A DNA stretch of 64,000 nucleotides from Vibrio comitans (GCA_024346835.1 AP024866.1:1984001-2048000); one strand, 5' to 3'; numbered from the stretch's first letter, positions 51,596 through 60,572 are shown. The notes: a model not told the origin generated them from the sequence alone. Numbers and translations are program-made.

Positions 51596-53011
51596 TTACT
51601 TTCCTAGCATCGCAAGCACTGCTGCTTTGAATTCGTTATCTTCCGCTGAGAACAAATGTTTGATCTGGTGCTCTTCACCACTGGTCATTACGGTTTTAGC
51701 GTGTGAGAAGGTAATGAAACCCTCTTTGCCGTGATAATTACCATTACCCGATTCACCGATACCGCCGAATGGGGCATCATCTACCGCTAAGTGGAACACA
51801 CAATCATTGATGCACATGCCGCCAGAATGAATTGAGTTCTTTATTCTCATTTGCAATTCTTCATCAAACGACATCAAGTACAGGGCCAGTGGACGTGGCT
51901 TGCTATTTACCAATTCAATCGCACCATCAATATCTTCATAGCCTATGACGGGCAACAGTGGTCCGAAGATCTCTTCATTCATAATGTCTGAATCGAAGCT
52001 TGGCTCGACAACTAGGTGTGTCACAAGACGGTGCTTCGTCTCATCAATGGCTTTCTCATGACATGATTCAATACGAGTGCCAATTGTGATCTCTTTGTTT
52101 AGTAGTGAGCTCACCCTGTTGTACTGGCGTTCATTTGCAACAGAAGTTAGGTTTTCAGACTCTACGCCTTGTGGAAACAACGCTTTATACTGACGCTTAT
52201 ACTCAGTAATGAAGGCATCTTTTTTATCCTTAGGTACAAGTACATAGTCTGGTGCCACGCAAACCTGACCATTGTTCAAGCTTTTACCATAGATAATACG
52301 CTCAACGGCAAGTTCCATAGAAACATCATCAGCCACTATCACTGGTGACTTACCACCTAACTCAAGAGTTAATGGCGTTAAGTTTTTAGCAGCAGCCTTC
52401 ATTACTAGGCGACCTACCGCTGTTGACCCGGTAAACAGAAGGTGATCGAACGCAAGCGCGGTAAATTCTGCAGAAAGCTCAGACTCACCTTCTACAACAG
52501 CAACTTCATCTTGCTCAAACACCTGTGCAAGCATCTCGCTCAGCACTTTGTTGGTGTTTGGAGTGAATTCACTCATCTTGATCATGGCTCGGTTGCCCGC
52601 AGTGATTGCGGAGATCAGTGGCCCAACAGAGAGCATGATTGGGAAGTTCCAAGGAGTCACTATCCCCACTACGCCTTTTGGCTGATAAACCACCTCAACA
52701 TTAGACATAGAAAGCAGTGCGCCTGAGCTACGAACTGATGGCGCCATCCACTGAGCAATATTCTCAATGCTGTAATCAATATTGGCGATGCACGGCAGTA
52801 CGTCTGCAATCAAGGTGTCTTGAATGCTACGCTGACCATAGTCAAGGTTCATAGATACACAGATACTGTCACTGTAATCAATCAAAGCTTGTCTCAGGCG
52901 AGAAAGCTTATCAATACGAGAGTCCATAGATGGCATTGGTTGCAAGCTATATGCCTTCTTCATCGTCTTATGATGCGACTGCATCTTTTCTAATGTTGTA
53001 ATGCTATTCAC
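51596..53011 (-). CDS. Aldehyde dehydrogenase (coniferyl-aldehyde-dehydrogenase-like)
   Basis: 471 residues from the GTG at 53011 (VNSITTLEKMQSHHK), with AGAGG 8 bases upstream, a layout identical to the alcohol dehydrogenase start. A longer frame to 53095 would put the operator inside the gene. Catalytic Cys in NNGQVCVAPDYVLV and Glu in LTLELGGKSPV are in place; GSTAVGRLVM is the NAD loop. Closest to the short coniferyl aldehyde dehydrogenase group (about 470 residues). Oxidises aldehydes to acids in the cytoplasm. Confidence 0.92.
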   Translation of the reverse strand: MNSITTLEKMQSHHKTMKKAYSLQPMPSMDSRIDKLSRLRQALIDYSDSICVSMNLDYGQRSIQDTLIADVLPCIANIDYSIENIAQWMAPSVRSSGALLSMSNVEVVYQPKGVVGIVTPWNFPIMLSVGPLISAITAGNRAMIKMSEFTPNTNKVLSEMLAQVFEQDEVAVVEGESELSAEFTALAFDHLLFTGSTAVGRLVMKAAAKNLTPLTLELGGKSPVIVADDVSMELAVERIIYGKSLNNGQVCVAPDYVLVPKDKKDAFITEYKRQYKALFPQGVESENLTSVANERQYNRVSSLLNKEITIGTRIESCHEKAIDETKHRLVTHLVVEPSFDSDIMNEEIFGPLLPVIGYEDIDGAIELVNSKPRPLALYLMSFDEELQMRIKNSIHSGGMCINDCVFHLAVDDAPFGGIGESGNGNYHGKEGFITFSHAKTVMTSGEEHQIKHLFSAEDNEFKAAVLAMLGK

Positions 53012-53040
53012 TGATTTCACCTCTTGGTTAGAATACGAAC

Positions 53041-53069
53041 AGATTACACAAAACAAACCGGTCGGTCTA
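53041..53069 (-). promoter_or_regulatory. NemR-like operator/promoter, copy 6 (before the aldehyde dehydrogenase)
   Basis: Operator AAACCGGTCGGTCT at 53055-53068. -35 TAGACC from 53069, 17-bp spacer, -10 TAATCT (53041-53046), start codon 29 bases further. Confidence 0.88.
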
Positions 53070-53291
53070 GCGGTTTTTTTAAGATCAAACTCCATAAATA
53101 TCGAATGGCGATAACCGAGGCTTAATAAGTAATTGAAATATATGAAGATCTGTTAAAAGGCGGGAATGAAGATTAGTTCTTACAAATCAGATATTTCAGG
53201 ATCATAGCCACTGAGGCAGTTTAAAATCTGACTCTAAATACTTCATAACTCTCTATTGCACAACGTTGCGTTTGACTGCTGCAGTAGTGCC

Positions 53292-53879
53292 CTACTCAGC
53301 CTTTTTGTTTGGCAACATGCGCGTAAGCGTGTCATCTTTTTGCACATAGTGATGGTATAGCGCCGCACCAGCATGAGCTGCTATGAGCATCCACAGCACC
53401 CAAGGGCCACTGACGTCTTTATGGAAAAAGTCCCATTTCTGTTCCCAGGTATCCCAGTCGGTATTGAACAAGTCCAAAATCCACATACCTAACGAAGTCT
53501 CTCGAAATGTAGTGACCTGGAACACTCCGTAGTCAATAGAACCACCAAAACCAAACCAACCCGAAATTGGCATTGCGAACATGAAGAAGTACAGTAGCCA
53601 ATGCATCCCATGCGCACTTATTTGTTGCCATTTTGGCATAGGTGGCATCTGAGGTTGAACGTTGAAAAACCTCCACCACACTCGCAAACTAGCCCATAAA
53701 ATTACGCTAAGCCCTATTGCAGCATGAATATTCAGGCTCGGGCGAAACAGTGCATCGTCCTTATCCAAAAACCAAATTTTGTAATAAATGGCCACATAGG
53801 CAGCAAGAAAACAAAGAGCAATCAGCCAGTGAAACCACTTAGCAACACTGCCATAAGTTGTAGCTGTATTCTTAATCAT
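53292..53879 (-). CDS. Cytochrome b561 (CybB-like)
   Basis: 195 residues with four membrane spans. Haem-ligand histidines sit in KWFHWLIALCF, NIHAAIGLSV, HGMHWLLYFFM and IAAHAGAALYHHY, the b561 pattern. Length and ending are of the bacterial CybB type, which passes electrons from the quinone pool or takes superoxide electrons. No operator of the neighbouring regulon is present. Confidence 0.88.
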   Translation of the reverse strand: MIKNTATTYGSVAKWFHWLIALCFLAAYVAIYYKIWFLDKDDALFRPSLNIHAAIGLSVILWASLRVWWRFFNVQPQMPPMPKWQQISAHGMHWLLYFFMFAMPISGWFGFGGSIDYGVFQVTTFRETSLGMWILDLFNTDWDTWEQKWDFFHKDVSGPWVLWMLIAAHAGAALYHHYVQKDDTLTRMLPNKKAE

Positions 53880-54187
53880 ATTTTTCTCATCGGATATAGC
53901 AGAAGCTTACTATCCGAGCCTCCAAATACTTTATTAATCAAGATGTTCAATTAAATAATCTGATATTTTTGGAAGTATAGTTATGATTGCACTTATTCAG
54001 CTAAGTTAAGTCGGGTTACAGATCACAGGATCTGCAATACGTCACGATAGGCGGCCCTAGAAAGTATGTTATTTAAGGCCTAAAACGTCAAAGACCACCA
54101 TTAACAAATGGTGGTCTATTATCCCAAAACTGAACTTGTCACTCATTAAGTCAGCACTCACATAAGTCACAAGCCTGTTTTTAATGG
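53880..54187. other. 308-base region between the cytochrome b561 and GNAT genes
   Basis: Contains the promoter of the cytochrome gene and one 11-bp hairpin at 54092-54117. No gene is seen. Confidence 0.45.
54092..54117 (-). terminator. Hairpin after the GNAT gene
   Basis: Perfect 11-bp stem AGACCACCATT / AATGGTGGTCT with an AACA loop, followed on the minus strand by TTTGACGTTTT. Probably a terminator. Confidence 0.65.
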
Positions 54188-54631
54188 CTATGCCTGTACA
54201 TAGCCACTTTTTGTCCAGCACATTTCTATCTGCTCTTTTGCAGTATGCTCACAAATACATGTACCAACATCAATAAACCCATGATGAAGATAAAACTGAT
54301 GCGTGGTTACATTCTCGGTATAGACCGTCAATGTAAGCTTGTTGTACTTACCCTTCAGATGATTGAGCAACTGTGTTCCAACACCACGAGATTGTGATTT
54401 TGGATCAACGAATATCGCAGGTATGCTCCCTTCGTAATAAGAAACGAAACCAAGAACTTTTCCTGCTGACTCATATACCCATGATTCACAGTTGGGAAGA
54501 TACATATCGCGCATGTTCTGCTTTTGCGAAAACCAGAACTCTTCAGGGATAAAATCGTGAGCTTTTATGGATGCTGAAAACCAAATAGATACAGCATCAT
54601 CTAGGTCTTCAGGGCGCAGTGTTCGAATCAT
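54188..54631 (-). CDS. GNAT-family N-acetyltransferase
   Basis: 147 residues of the YjaB/YncA-like size. MIRTLRPEDLDDAVSIW is the usual first strand-helix; IFVDPKSQSRGVGTQLL carries the acetyl-CoA loop (Q/R-x-x-G-x-G), followed by LYTENVTTHQFYLHHGFIDVG. Acceptor substrate unknown. Confidence 0.85.
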   Translation of the reverse strand: MIRTLRPEDLDDAVSIWFSASIKAHDFIPEEFWFSQKQNMRDMYLPNCESWVYESAGKVLGFVSYYEGSIPAIFVDPKSQSRGVGTQLLNHLKGKYNKLTLTVYTENVTTHQFYLHHGFIDVGTCICEHTAKEQIEMCWTKSGYVQA

Positions 54632-54707
54632 ATTTTTCTCGTTACCAAATGTTGTTTAGCGCATAATAATTGAATCAATTCTTGTGTGATTGAACATTTC
54701 CGACGGA

Positions 54708-55547
54708 TTACACTGAGCCAACACCACCATAAACATCAATAGTTAATCCTCGCTCTTTCTCGTACGTCTTAGGTGTTAATCCAATTTGTTTCTTTAGATA
54801 ACGAATGAGATGAGGTTGATCGCTAAAACCGAACTGAAATGCAATCTCGACCCAATCGATATCACTTGAGTCGCGTTGATAAAGATACTCCAGCATAGCC
54901 TCAAGCTTCTTCATTGACTGACACTGTTTCAGTGTTAGACCTGTCACCCTGTTGAAGCTCCTTTCTAATGTACGCTGCGAGCAGTATAACTGACTACCTA
55001 GTGCAGAAATTGTGGCTTCGTCCAATGCCTGAAGCGCTTTTCGTGTGATCTGGCTATGTTGATCCTCATGGCTATCCAAAGCCAAGGGCAATAACAGGCT
55101 ATCTAGCTTTTCACAGCACAAATCAGCGTTACTTCGAGCAAGTTCAATTAGCCCTATCTCACCTTGATATGACTCATTAAACAAAGTACTCAATTGCACC
55201 TCTTTCACGTCATCAAGTATTGGTTGCTGATCTGGAAATAGTTTCAATGAATAAAGGGCTCCAATATGAAACTTAACCCCAAGATGGACAAAAGGCTTTG
55301 AATGATCGAGCTGCAATGTTTGATGATGAGGAAACAACCAATGACTCCCTTCACCATTAGCTATCCCTGAGCTCATATCGTAATGATAGGTTTGTTGTTT
55401 AGGCGAAATGATCAAGTGAGCGGAAGGATCAGGATTTAACTTCGGATAATCGAAACTAGTAGCATCCGAGGTTTTTTCAATTAGCCAATAACACTCAATG
55501 TATTTGGCAACTTCAGGTATCTTTGAAGGCTTCAGCCAGCGGACCAT
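54708..55547 (-). CDS. AraC-family regulator (DUF6597-type N-terminus)
   Basis: 279 residues. The C-terminal HTH pair ALGSQLYCSQRTLERSFNRVTGLTLKQ and VEIAFQFGFSDQPHLIRYLKKQIGLTPKTY is canonical AraC. The N-terminal half is a small cupin-like region (HLIISPKQQTYHYDMSS). Targets unknown; next to two GNAT genes, which may be coincidental. Confidence 0.85.
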   Translation of the reverse strand: MVRWLKPSKIPEVAKYIECYWLIEKTSDATSFDYPKLNPDPSAHLIISPKQQTYHYDMSSGIANGEGSHWLFPHHQTLQLDHSKPFVHLGVKFHIGALYSLKLFPDQQPILDDVKEVQLSTLFNESYQGEIGLIELARSNADLCCEKLDSLLLPLALDSHEDQHSQITRKALQALDEATISALGSQLYCSQRTLERSFNRVTGLTLKQCQSMKKLEAMLEYLYQRDSSDIDWVEIAFQFGFSDQPHLIRYLKKQIGLTPKTYEKERGLTIDVYGGVGSV

Positions 55548-55616
55548 AATGCTCTCAATTGGTTATAGGCACTTACTACCACTATATGTCAGGTTAGATT
55601 TTTAACAAATAAACCC

Positions 55617-55631
55617 TGCCCAGAATGGGCA
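55617..55631 (-). terminator. Short hairpin after the second GNAT gene
   Basis: TGCCCA / TGGGCA with loop GAA. On the minus strand GGGTTTATTTG follows, giving a weak terminator. Confidence 0.5.
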
Positions 55632-55651
55632 AAGGCTTATCTGCTTACTGA

Positions 55652-56473
55652 CTATTTGTGGTCAAATTCTATCTGAATTATGCGGTTTAAAGGTTCTAGC
55701 CCCGCACGCTGTATCGCCTTTTGTGCGCCCAGATTGCCACTTTCAGTAGAGCAGATAGGAATTAAACCACGTTCATTCCCTAGGCTAACTAAACTGTTTA
55801 GCACACCAGTAGCAATCCCCTGCCCTCGTTCTGACTCGGCAACAATCATTCCTAAGTCTGCATATTGCGTCTGGTATTCATCAAATAGACGACACTCACC
55901 TGTTGCTAGTAATCGATCATCCTTCCAATACCCGAAAAGTTCTTGGCGGCTGATTAGATTACCGAAGTACTGCGATAACCATTGCTCTGGAGCGCCAATA
56001 TTATTCACTGCAAACTCTATAAATTCAGATAGTTGTTCCTGAGTTGCAATAGTTAGCTCTAACCCTGCAGTGCCTTGCGAGATAAACGAAGTAACTTGCT
56101 GATACATCAACGCATTCACTTTAAATGAAGACGAATTATCTAAACAAAGCGATAGATAGTGAGGTTCGGCCGTACTCACAAATGCACCGTTAATGGAACC
56201 AACTACTGAGCTGTTTTGCTCTGCAAGCAAAGTGAACAACTCCCGTGCCTGAGTCTGGGCAGTTGGTGACAAGTAGAATTGCAACACATAGCCGTCACCG
56301 TTTACGCAGCAATACCCTACTAAAGCATTGTCTTCATAGAAGCCGAAATGAGAAGACATAGGAACAAAACCAAAGTGCCACATACCATCAAGTGGGGCTG
56401 TCGATTGTTCAAAATACTGCTTCTTCAGTTCGTTAACTTCTTGTAATGATTTAATTTGTTTGATTTCTAGCAT
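55652..56473 (-). CDS. Two-domain GNAT-like acetyltransferase
   Basis: 273 residues. The C-terminal GNAT domain is clear: DLGMIVAESERGQGIATGVLNSL is the acetyl-CoA loop (R-G-Q-G-I-A), with IPICSTESGNLGAQKAIQRAGLEP after it. The N-terminal half repeats a weaker GNAT-like pattern. Substrate unknown. It is divergent from the LysR gene. Confidence 0.8.
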   Translation of the reverse strand: MLEIKQIKSLQEVNELKKQYFEQSTAPLDGMWHFGFVPMSSHFGFYEDNALVGYCCVNGDGYVLQFYLSPTAQTQARELFTLLAEQNSSVVGSINGAFVSTAEPHYLSLCLDNSSSFKVNALMYQQVTSFISQGTAGLELTIATQEQLSEFIEFAVNNIGAPEQWLSQYFGNLISRQELFGYWKDDRLLATGECRLFDEYQTQYADLGMIVAESERGQGIATGVLNSLVSLGNERGLIPICSTESGNLGAQKAIQRAGLEPLNRIIQIEFDHK

Positions 56474-56789
56474 TGTCTTTTTACTCGACTATTGATGTGG
56501 CGTTATTACAAAAGAAAGAACGGCATCAGAATTGACATGCTGCTCTCCATGCCCAAAAGAATAAGTGACAAGCGATTTGAATGATTGAACAAAAACGACA
56601 GTTGTGGATATCCACTCCGCAATACATGTTTTGTTCGTTTGTGTATGCCTTAAAGACAAAGTTTGTTTATTGGAACAAAAGTAGGCTATTAACTAGTAAC
56701 AGTAATCATGTTGACTAATTCAATTAACACGTGAAAATACATAAAACTTACCGCCTGATTATTTTCTGGCACAAATATATACCTTTCTC
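56474..56789. other. 316-base divergent region with repeated GAACAAAA
   Basis: Holds promoters for the GNAT and LysR genes. The octamer GAACAAAA occurs at 56587-56594 and 56673-56680, and inverted at 56629-56636, evenly spaced by about 42 bases. No small gene is evident. Confidence 0.5.
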
Positions 56790-57695
56790 ATGACAACGCA
56801 GAAAAAACCATTACCGACTCTCTCCTTACTTAAAGCCTTTTACGAGGTGGGCCGATGTCGAAGCTTCAAGCAAGCAGCCGATAACCTAGAGTTATCTCAA
56901 CCCACCGTCATTAAACAAGTTGGTGAACTTGAACAAATGTACAGTGCTAAGTTGTTTACCCGAGGAAGGGGTAACAACCGTCTTACGGATTTAGGTGTGC
57001 AGATGATGCCCCTCTGCCGCTCAGTGATAAATGGTGTCAGAGAAATCGATGAGTTTATGCAGTCTCACGGCAAGCTGATTCATGGAACACTAACAATTGC
57101 TGCAGTGAGTCCCTATTACGTGACTCAAGCGCTCAAAATATTTGTCAGCAAGTACCCAAAAATCAAGATCAAAGTCGTCTATGGTTCGAATAAAAAAGTA
57201 CTCGAGCTTCTGCAAATTGGTGAGGTAGACATTGGTCTCTTTGTACACAATGACGTCATTCCTGGCTTTAGAAGCTTTTTATGTAAAGAAGACCAAATCA
57301 TCGCTATTATTCCAGCTAGCAATAGACTGTCAGAGAAAGATGGTCTTGATGTTGAGGACATAAAAGGAGAAATTCTACTATCACGAGAAAAGGGGTCGAT
57401 AACCCAAGATATATTTGATCATGAAATCAGTGAGAGAAGCATTGAACCAGCCGCTAGAATCGAAATAGGCAGTCGTGAAGCCATTCGTGAAGGTGTTATC
57501 CAAGGTTTAGGTATTGGTGTAGTCACTGAGCACGAGCACAACCCCGATGACAAGATCGTCGCGACGAAATTTAAAAATATCGACTTATCCATGAAATATA
57601 GCTTCGTAGTTTCCAATGAAAGGCTTGGTAGTCGACTGATCCGTGCTTTTCTTCAATGCGCTGAAAAAGATCTAAAACAACCGCTACATCAATAA
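56790..57695 (+). CDS. LysR-family regulator
   Basis: 301 residues with the HTH LLKAFYEVGRCRSFKQAADNLELSQPTVIKQVGELEQ and an effector domain typical of CysB/Cbl-like or general LysR proteins (LTIAAVSPYYVTQALKIF, IGLFVHNDVIPGF, EGVIQGLGIGVVTEHEH). Convergent with the phosphodiesterase gene and therefore close to the phosphonate-like cluster, whose activator it could be. That link is positional only. Confidence 0.85.
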   Translation: MTTQKKPLPTLSLLKAFYEVGRCRSFKQAADNLELSQPTVIKQVGELEQMYSAKLFTRGRGNNRLTDLGVQMMPLCRSVINGVREIDEFMQSHGKLIHGTLTIAAVSPYYVTQALKIFVSKYPKIKIKVVYGSNKKVLELLQIGEVDIGLFVHNDVIPGFRSFLCKEDQIIAIIPASNRLSEKDGLDVEDIKGEILLSREKGSITQDIFDHEISERSIEPAARIEIGSREAIREGVIQGLGIGVVTEHEHNPDDKIVATKFKNIDLSMKYSFVVSNERLGSRLIRAFLQCAEKDLKQPLHQ

Positions 57696-57701
57696 ACTAA
57701 C

Positions 57702-57732
57702 TGCGCTAGAAACTCAATATTGGACTAGCGCA
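57702..57732. terminator. Inverted repeat between LysR and phosphodiesterase genes
   Basis: TGCGCTAG (57702-57709) / CTAGCGCA (57725-57732), perfect 8-bp arms with a 15-base AT-rich gap, between convergent stops. Probable bidirectional terminator. Confidence 0.6.
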
Positions 57733-57744
57733 TTCAGCAAATAT

Positions 57745-58557
57745 CTATATATGTGCTTCTAGAGGGTTACCTATTTCAAACTCTTCTGTTTCATACATAT
57801 AATCATGGTAGTGAACCAGTGTTCGGTCGTTCTCAAGCAATACGACACAGTATTGGGGTTCTTCAAAATTCCCCTGGATCATATGCTTGTCATGCAAATC
57901 AAGTCTCACCTGGTGATTCATACCTCGCAACGTTGAGAACGCTATTCCACGCCACTGTCCTGCGATTGGTCTATGGTAGTGACCAAAGAAAATATGCTTC
58001 ACATTGGAGTAATGATCTAACAACTCTCCCAATTGCAGGCTATGTGTTTTATCAAGACTTATTGCGTCCATAGCTGGTATACCAGTATCAAACGGCGCAT
58101 GGTGCATGAAGAGATACACTGACTGGCCTGCATTTGCTTCTAGTTGCGTCTTCAGCCAATCGAAGCGCTTCTCGCAGTAATAACCAGCATGGGTTCCCTC
58201 TTTTACTGTATCAAGCAAGATAAACAAGCCCTGTTCAGTTTGAATGCATTTTTGTGCAAAGCCATTTTCATCAAACTCAAAGGTACTAAAAGTCTTTGAT
58301 AAAGTAGGTCTGTCATCATGATTGCCAATCACAAGATGGTAAGGAATACTTAGCTGAGATAAGGTACTTTGCAAGTTTGCATAAGCTTCTGGGTGACCAG
58401 CATGAGCAAGATCTCCCGTAATAATAAGCATGTCTGCGTCGCCATGCTCTAAGTTGATGCTTTCAACCGCTTTCTCTAACGCATTTTTCGGCGAGCGTTG
58501 ATAGATTTTTTGACCCGTATAGCCAAAGTGAGTATCAGTAAGGTGGATTATTTTCAT
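57745..58557 (-). CDS. GpdQ/CpdA-like metallophosphodiesterase
   Basis: 270 residues. All calcineurin-like motifs are present: HLTDTHFG (Asp8, His10), ITGDLAHAG, IGNHDDRP, MHHAPFD and FFGHYHRP, a binuclear metal site. The family (class III cyclic nucleotide phosphodiesterase/GpdQ) cleaves cAMP, glycerophosphodiesters or phosphonate diesters. Lies eight bases after the HAD gene in one operon with a Ugp-type importer and PhnX, which makes a phosphodiester or phosphonodiester substrate likelier than cAMP. Confidence 0.87.
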   Translation of the reverse strand: MKIIHLTDTHFGYTGQKIYQRSPKNALEKAVESINLEHGDADMLIITGDLAHAGHPEAYANLQSTLSQLSIPYHLVIGNHDDRPTLSKTFSTFEFDENGFAQKCIQTEQGLFILLDTVKEGTHAGYYCEKRFDWLKTQLEANAGQSVYLFMHHAPFDTGIPAMDAISLDKTHSLQLGELLDHYSNVKHIFFGHYHRPIAGQWRGIAFSTLRGMNHQVRLDLHDKHMIQGNFEEPQYCVVLLENDRTLVHYHDYMYETEEFEIGNPLEAHI

Positions 58558-58565
58558 AGCTGTCT

Positions 58566-59192
58566 TTACTTTGTTTCAATTTCTGTTTTAAAAGATGAAA
58601 TAGCGGATATCAATTCATTGGCTTGGTGCGCAATTATCGTTGGGTTTTGCTTTTCCAAATAACCTTGAGGTTGCCATCCCCACGTTACGGCAATGGACAA
58701 AGCATCACTTTCATGAGCGGCTTTAATATCACTCACACTATCCCCAATCATAATGGCCTGCTCTTGATAGGCTTCTTTCAACTTAATTATTTTTTCTTGC
58801 TTTGACCCCTTAACATCACCGCCAAGGACCGTATGAAAATAGCTTTTTAAATCATATCGTGTGAGTTGCTTGTTGATAACATCACTGTGACTTGCACTAA
58901 TGATAAACAGTTTATGCTCAGCCGCTAAGTCTTGAATTGCACTGTCTATACCGTAGAAAAACTGTGCTTGCTCGCCATTTTGGTAAAGGTAGCTAGCAAC
59001 ACTCTCAGAAAAGACTTCAGCATCCAAACCGAGTTCAATCGCCACTGCTTCGAAGGTCACGGGGTCTAAATATCTAAACGGATTAGATTCAAGAATCACC
59101 GATGCATCTTGTTGGCTGACTGCAGATTGACAAGCATCACGACACAATCCCAAGCTATCGCAAATCACGCCGTCAAAATCAAAGATAACCAT
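58566..59192 (-). CDS. HAD-family phosphatase (phosphoglycolate phosphatase-like)
   Basis: 208 residues. Motif I VIFDFDGVICDS, motif II FIISASHS, motif III Lys in KGSKQEKI, motif IV MIGDSVSDIKAAHESD are all present; the cap is a short four-helix type I cap. It belongs to the Gph/PhnX-like HAD-IA group. Substrate unknown but its position in the phosphonate-type cluster suggests a phospho-product of that route. Confidence 0.87.
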   Translation of the reverse strand: MVIFDFDGVICDSLGLCRDACQSAVSQQDASVILESNPFRYLDPVTFEAVAIELGLDAEVFSESVASYLYQNGEQAQFFYGIDSAIQDLAAEHKLFIISASHSDVINKQLTRYDLKSYFHTVLGGDVKGSKQEKIIKLKEAYQEQAIMIGDSVSDIKAAHESDALSIAVTWGWQPQGYLEKQNPTIIAHQANELISAISSFKTEIETK

Positions 59193-59215
59193 AATTTTCC
59201 ACTTACATAAGATTA

Positions 59216-59242
59216 AAAACTCCCTATTTCACCAATAGGGAG
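59216..59242 (-). terminator. Terminator after the substrate-binding-protein gene
   Basis: CTCCCTATT (59220-59228) / AATAGGGAG (59234-59242), loop TCACC; on the minus strand TTTTT follows at once. Probably lowers expression of the phosphatase and phosphodiesterase genes relative to the importer genes. Confidence 0.85.
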
Positions 59243-59256
59243 CTGACATGCTACTT

Positions 59257-60492
59257 CTACAAGTAGTTGTTTACTTTCTCGCTCATTTCAACCAAGACTT
59301 TATTTGGCTCATCGCCTTGCGCTCGTCGGCCAGAAACGACGGAATGAAGCTCATCAGAAATCACATCGGTGATCTTCAAACCATTGGCACCAGGGAATGA
59401 AACCCATGTATCCATCCAAGGAAGTGAAGTCACTGCAGTCTTATGGTTAGGACGCGTCTCGTAAAACTCTTCAAGTTGGGCATTGGCAACTTGGTTTGGT
59501 GGCATGTAACCCGTGAAGTGTGGGATTTGCTGATTGCCGACAGGACCAGTGATATATTTAATGTATTTCCATGCCGCTTTTTGCTGCTTTTCGTCTTTTG
59601 CAAGCATAACTACCGCATTGCCACCAACTGGTAAACTACCGTTTTCTGCCATTTCAGGGAACTGAGTCGTTTTCAGTTCAAAACGATCACCGATTGAACG
59701 CTCAAACATCCCTAGGTTAGACGTAGACGTCACGTAGATACCAATGTTACCCGCACCAAAAGAGCGTTCTGCACTTCTGCGTTGGTAGTCCGGCATATCC
59801 GCTAGGGTGTGCATCTGTGCTAGCTTATTGATGGACCATTGACCCTCTTCACCATCAAAAGCGACTTTACCGTCTTGCAGAATCTCACCACCTTGTGACA
59901 TTACAAGAGACAACCACAGCCAGTTACCAGTAATGTTCCAGTCGTAGTAAAAACCTTGCGCATTGCCATCAAGATCATTGATCTTACTCGCGACAGAATA
60001 AATATCTTCCCATGAATCAGGCAGAGTTGTAGTACCAGTTGCTTGCTCTACAAGATCAGCATTGAAGTATACTATCGGCATAGATACTGCGAACGGTAGA
60101 CCATAAGTTTGCCCATCAAAACGACTTGGCGACATCATCGAGTCATCAAAACCATTCTCTAAGCGATCTTCTTCTGTTAAGAATTGGTCTAGTGGTACCG
60201 CGATATTGCGCTCGTAAAGTGGTAGCACGCGGTTTAATCCTTGAAAGCTAACATCTGGAAGCTGATTGGTAATCGCTTCACGCATCACTTTTTGTGTAGC
60301 ATCTTCGTAGTTTTCATAGTTTGAACGGAACTGAATCTTAATATCAGGGTTAGCTTTTTCAAAGTCTTCTGCAAGTTGTTTTTGCAAACCATCGAACAAC
60401 TCACCATAAGGGTATTGAACCACTAAAGTAGTTTGGGCAAGAGCCGATGTAGATAGTAGCATCGCTGCTAAAGTTGTTATTTTAAGGCGCAT
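59257..60492 (-). CDS. ABC importer substrate-binding protein (UgpB-like)
   Basis: 411 residues with signal peptide MRLKITTLAAMLLSTSALAQ. Extracellular-binding-protein family 1 features: VVQYPYGELFDGLQKQLAEDFEKANPDIKIQFR, DVSFQGLNRVLPLYERNIAVPLDQ, NGSLPVGGNAVVMLA. Closest in pattern to UgpB (glycerol-3-phosphate / glycerophosphodiester). Here it sits in a PhnX-containing operon, so the ligand may be a glycerylated phosphonate or related phosphate ester. Follows the permeases in the operon. Confidence 0.87.
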   Translation of the reverse strand: MRLKITTLAAMLLSTSALAQTTLVVQYPYGELFDGLQKQLAEDFEKANPDIKIQFRSNYENYEDATQKVMREAITNQLPDVSFQGLNRVLPLYERNIAVPLDQFLTEEDRLENGFDDSMMSPSRFDGQTYGLPFAVSMPIVYFNADLVEQATGTTTLPDSWEDIYSVASKINDLDGNAQGFYYDWNITGNWLWLSLVMSQGGEILQDGKVAFDGEEGQWSINKLAQMHTLADMPDYQRRSAERSFGAGNIGIYVTSTSNLGMFERSIGDRFELKTTQFPEMAENGSLPVGGNAVVMLAKDEKQQKAAWKYIKYITGPVGNQQIPHFTGYMPPNQVANAQLEEFYETRPNHKTAVTSLPWMDTWVSFPGANGLKITDVISDELHSVVSGRRAQGDEPNKVLVEMSEKVNNYL

Positions 60493-60572
60493 TCTAAACT
60501 CCGTTATATATTAATGCGTATTTAAATTTAGGGGGAATAAGGCTTATTTATTGCAAATTCAAAAATTATTAC

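Noticed and set aside
53012..53095. N-terminal extension of the aldehyde dehydrogenase to 53095
   Set aside because: It would place the operator and promoter inside the gene and lacks a ribosome site, whereas GTG 53011 has AGAGG at the same spacing as the alcohol dehydrogenase.
54092..54117. AGACC...GGTCT arms near the GNAT gene as a seventh operator
   Set aside because: The arms are part of an 11-bp hairpin with 16 bases between the half-sites instead of four, and it sits downstream of a gene. It is read as a terminator.
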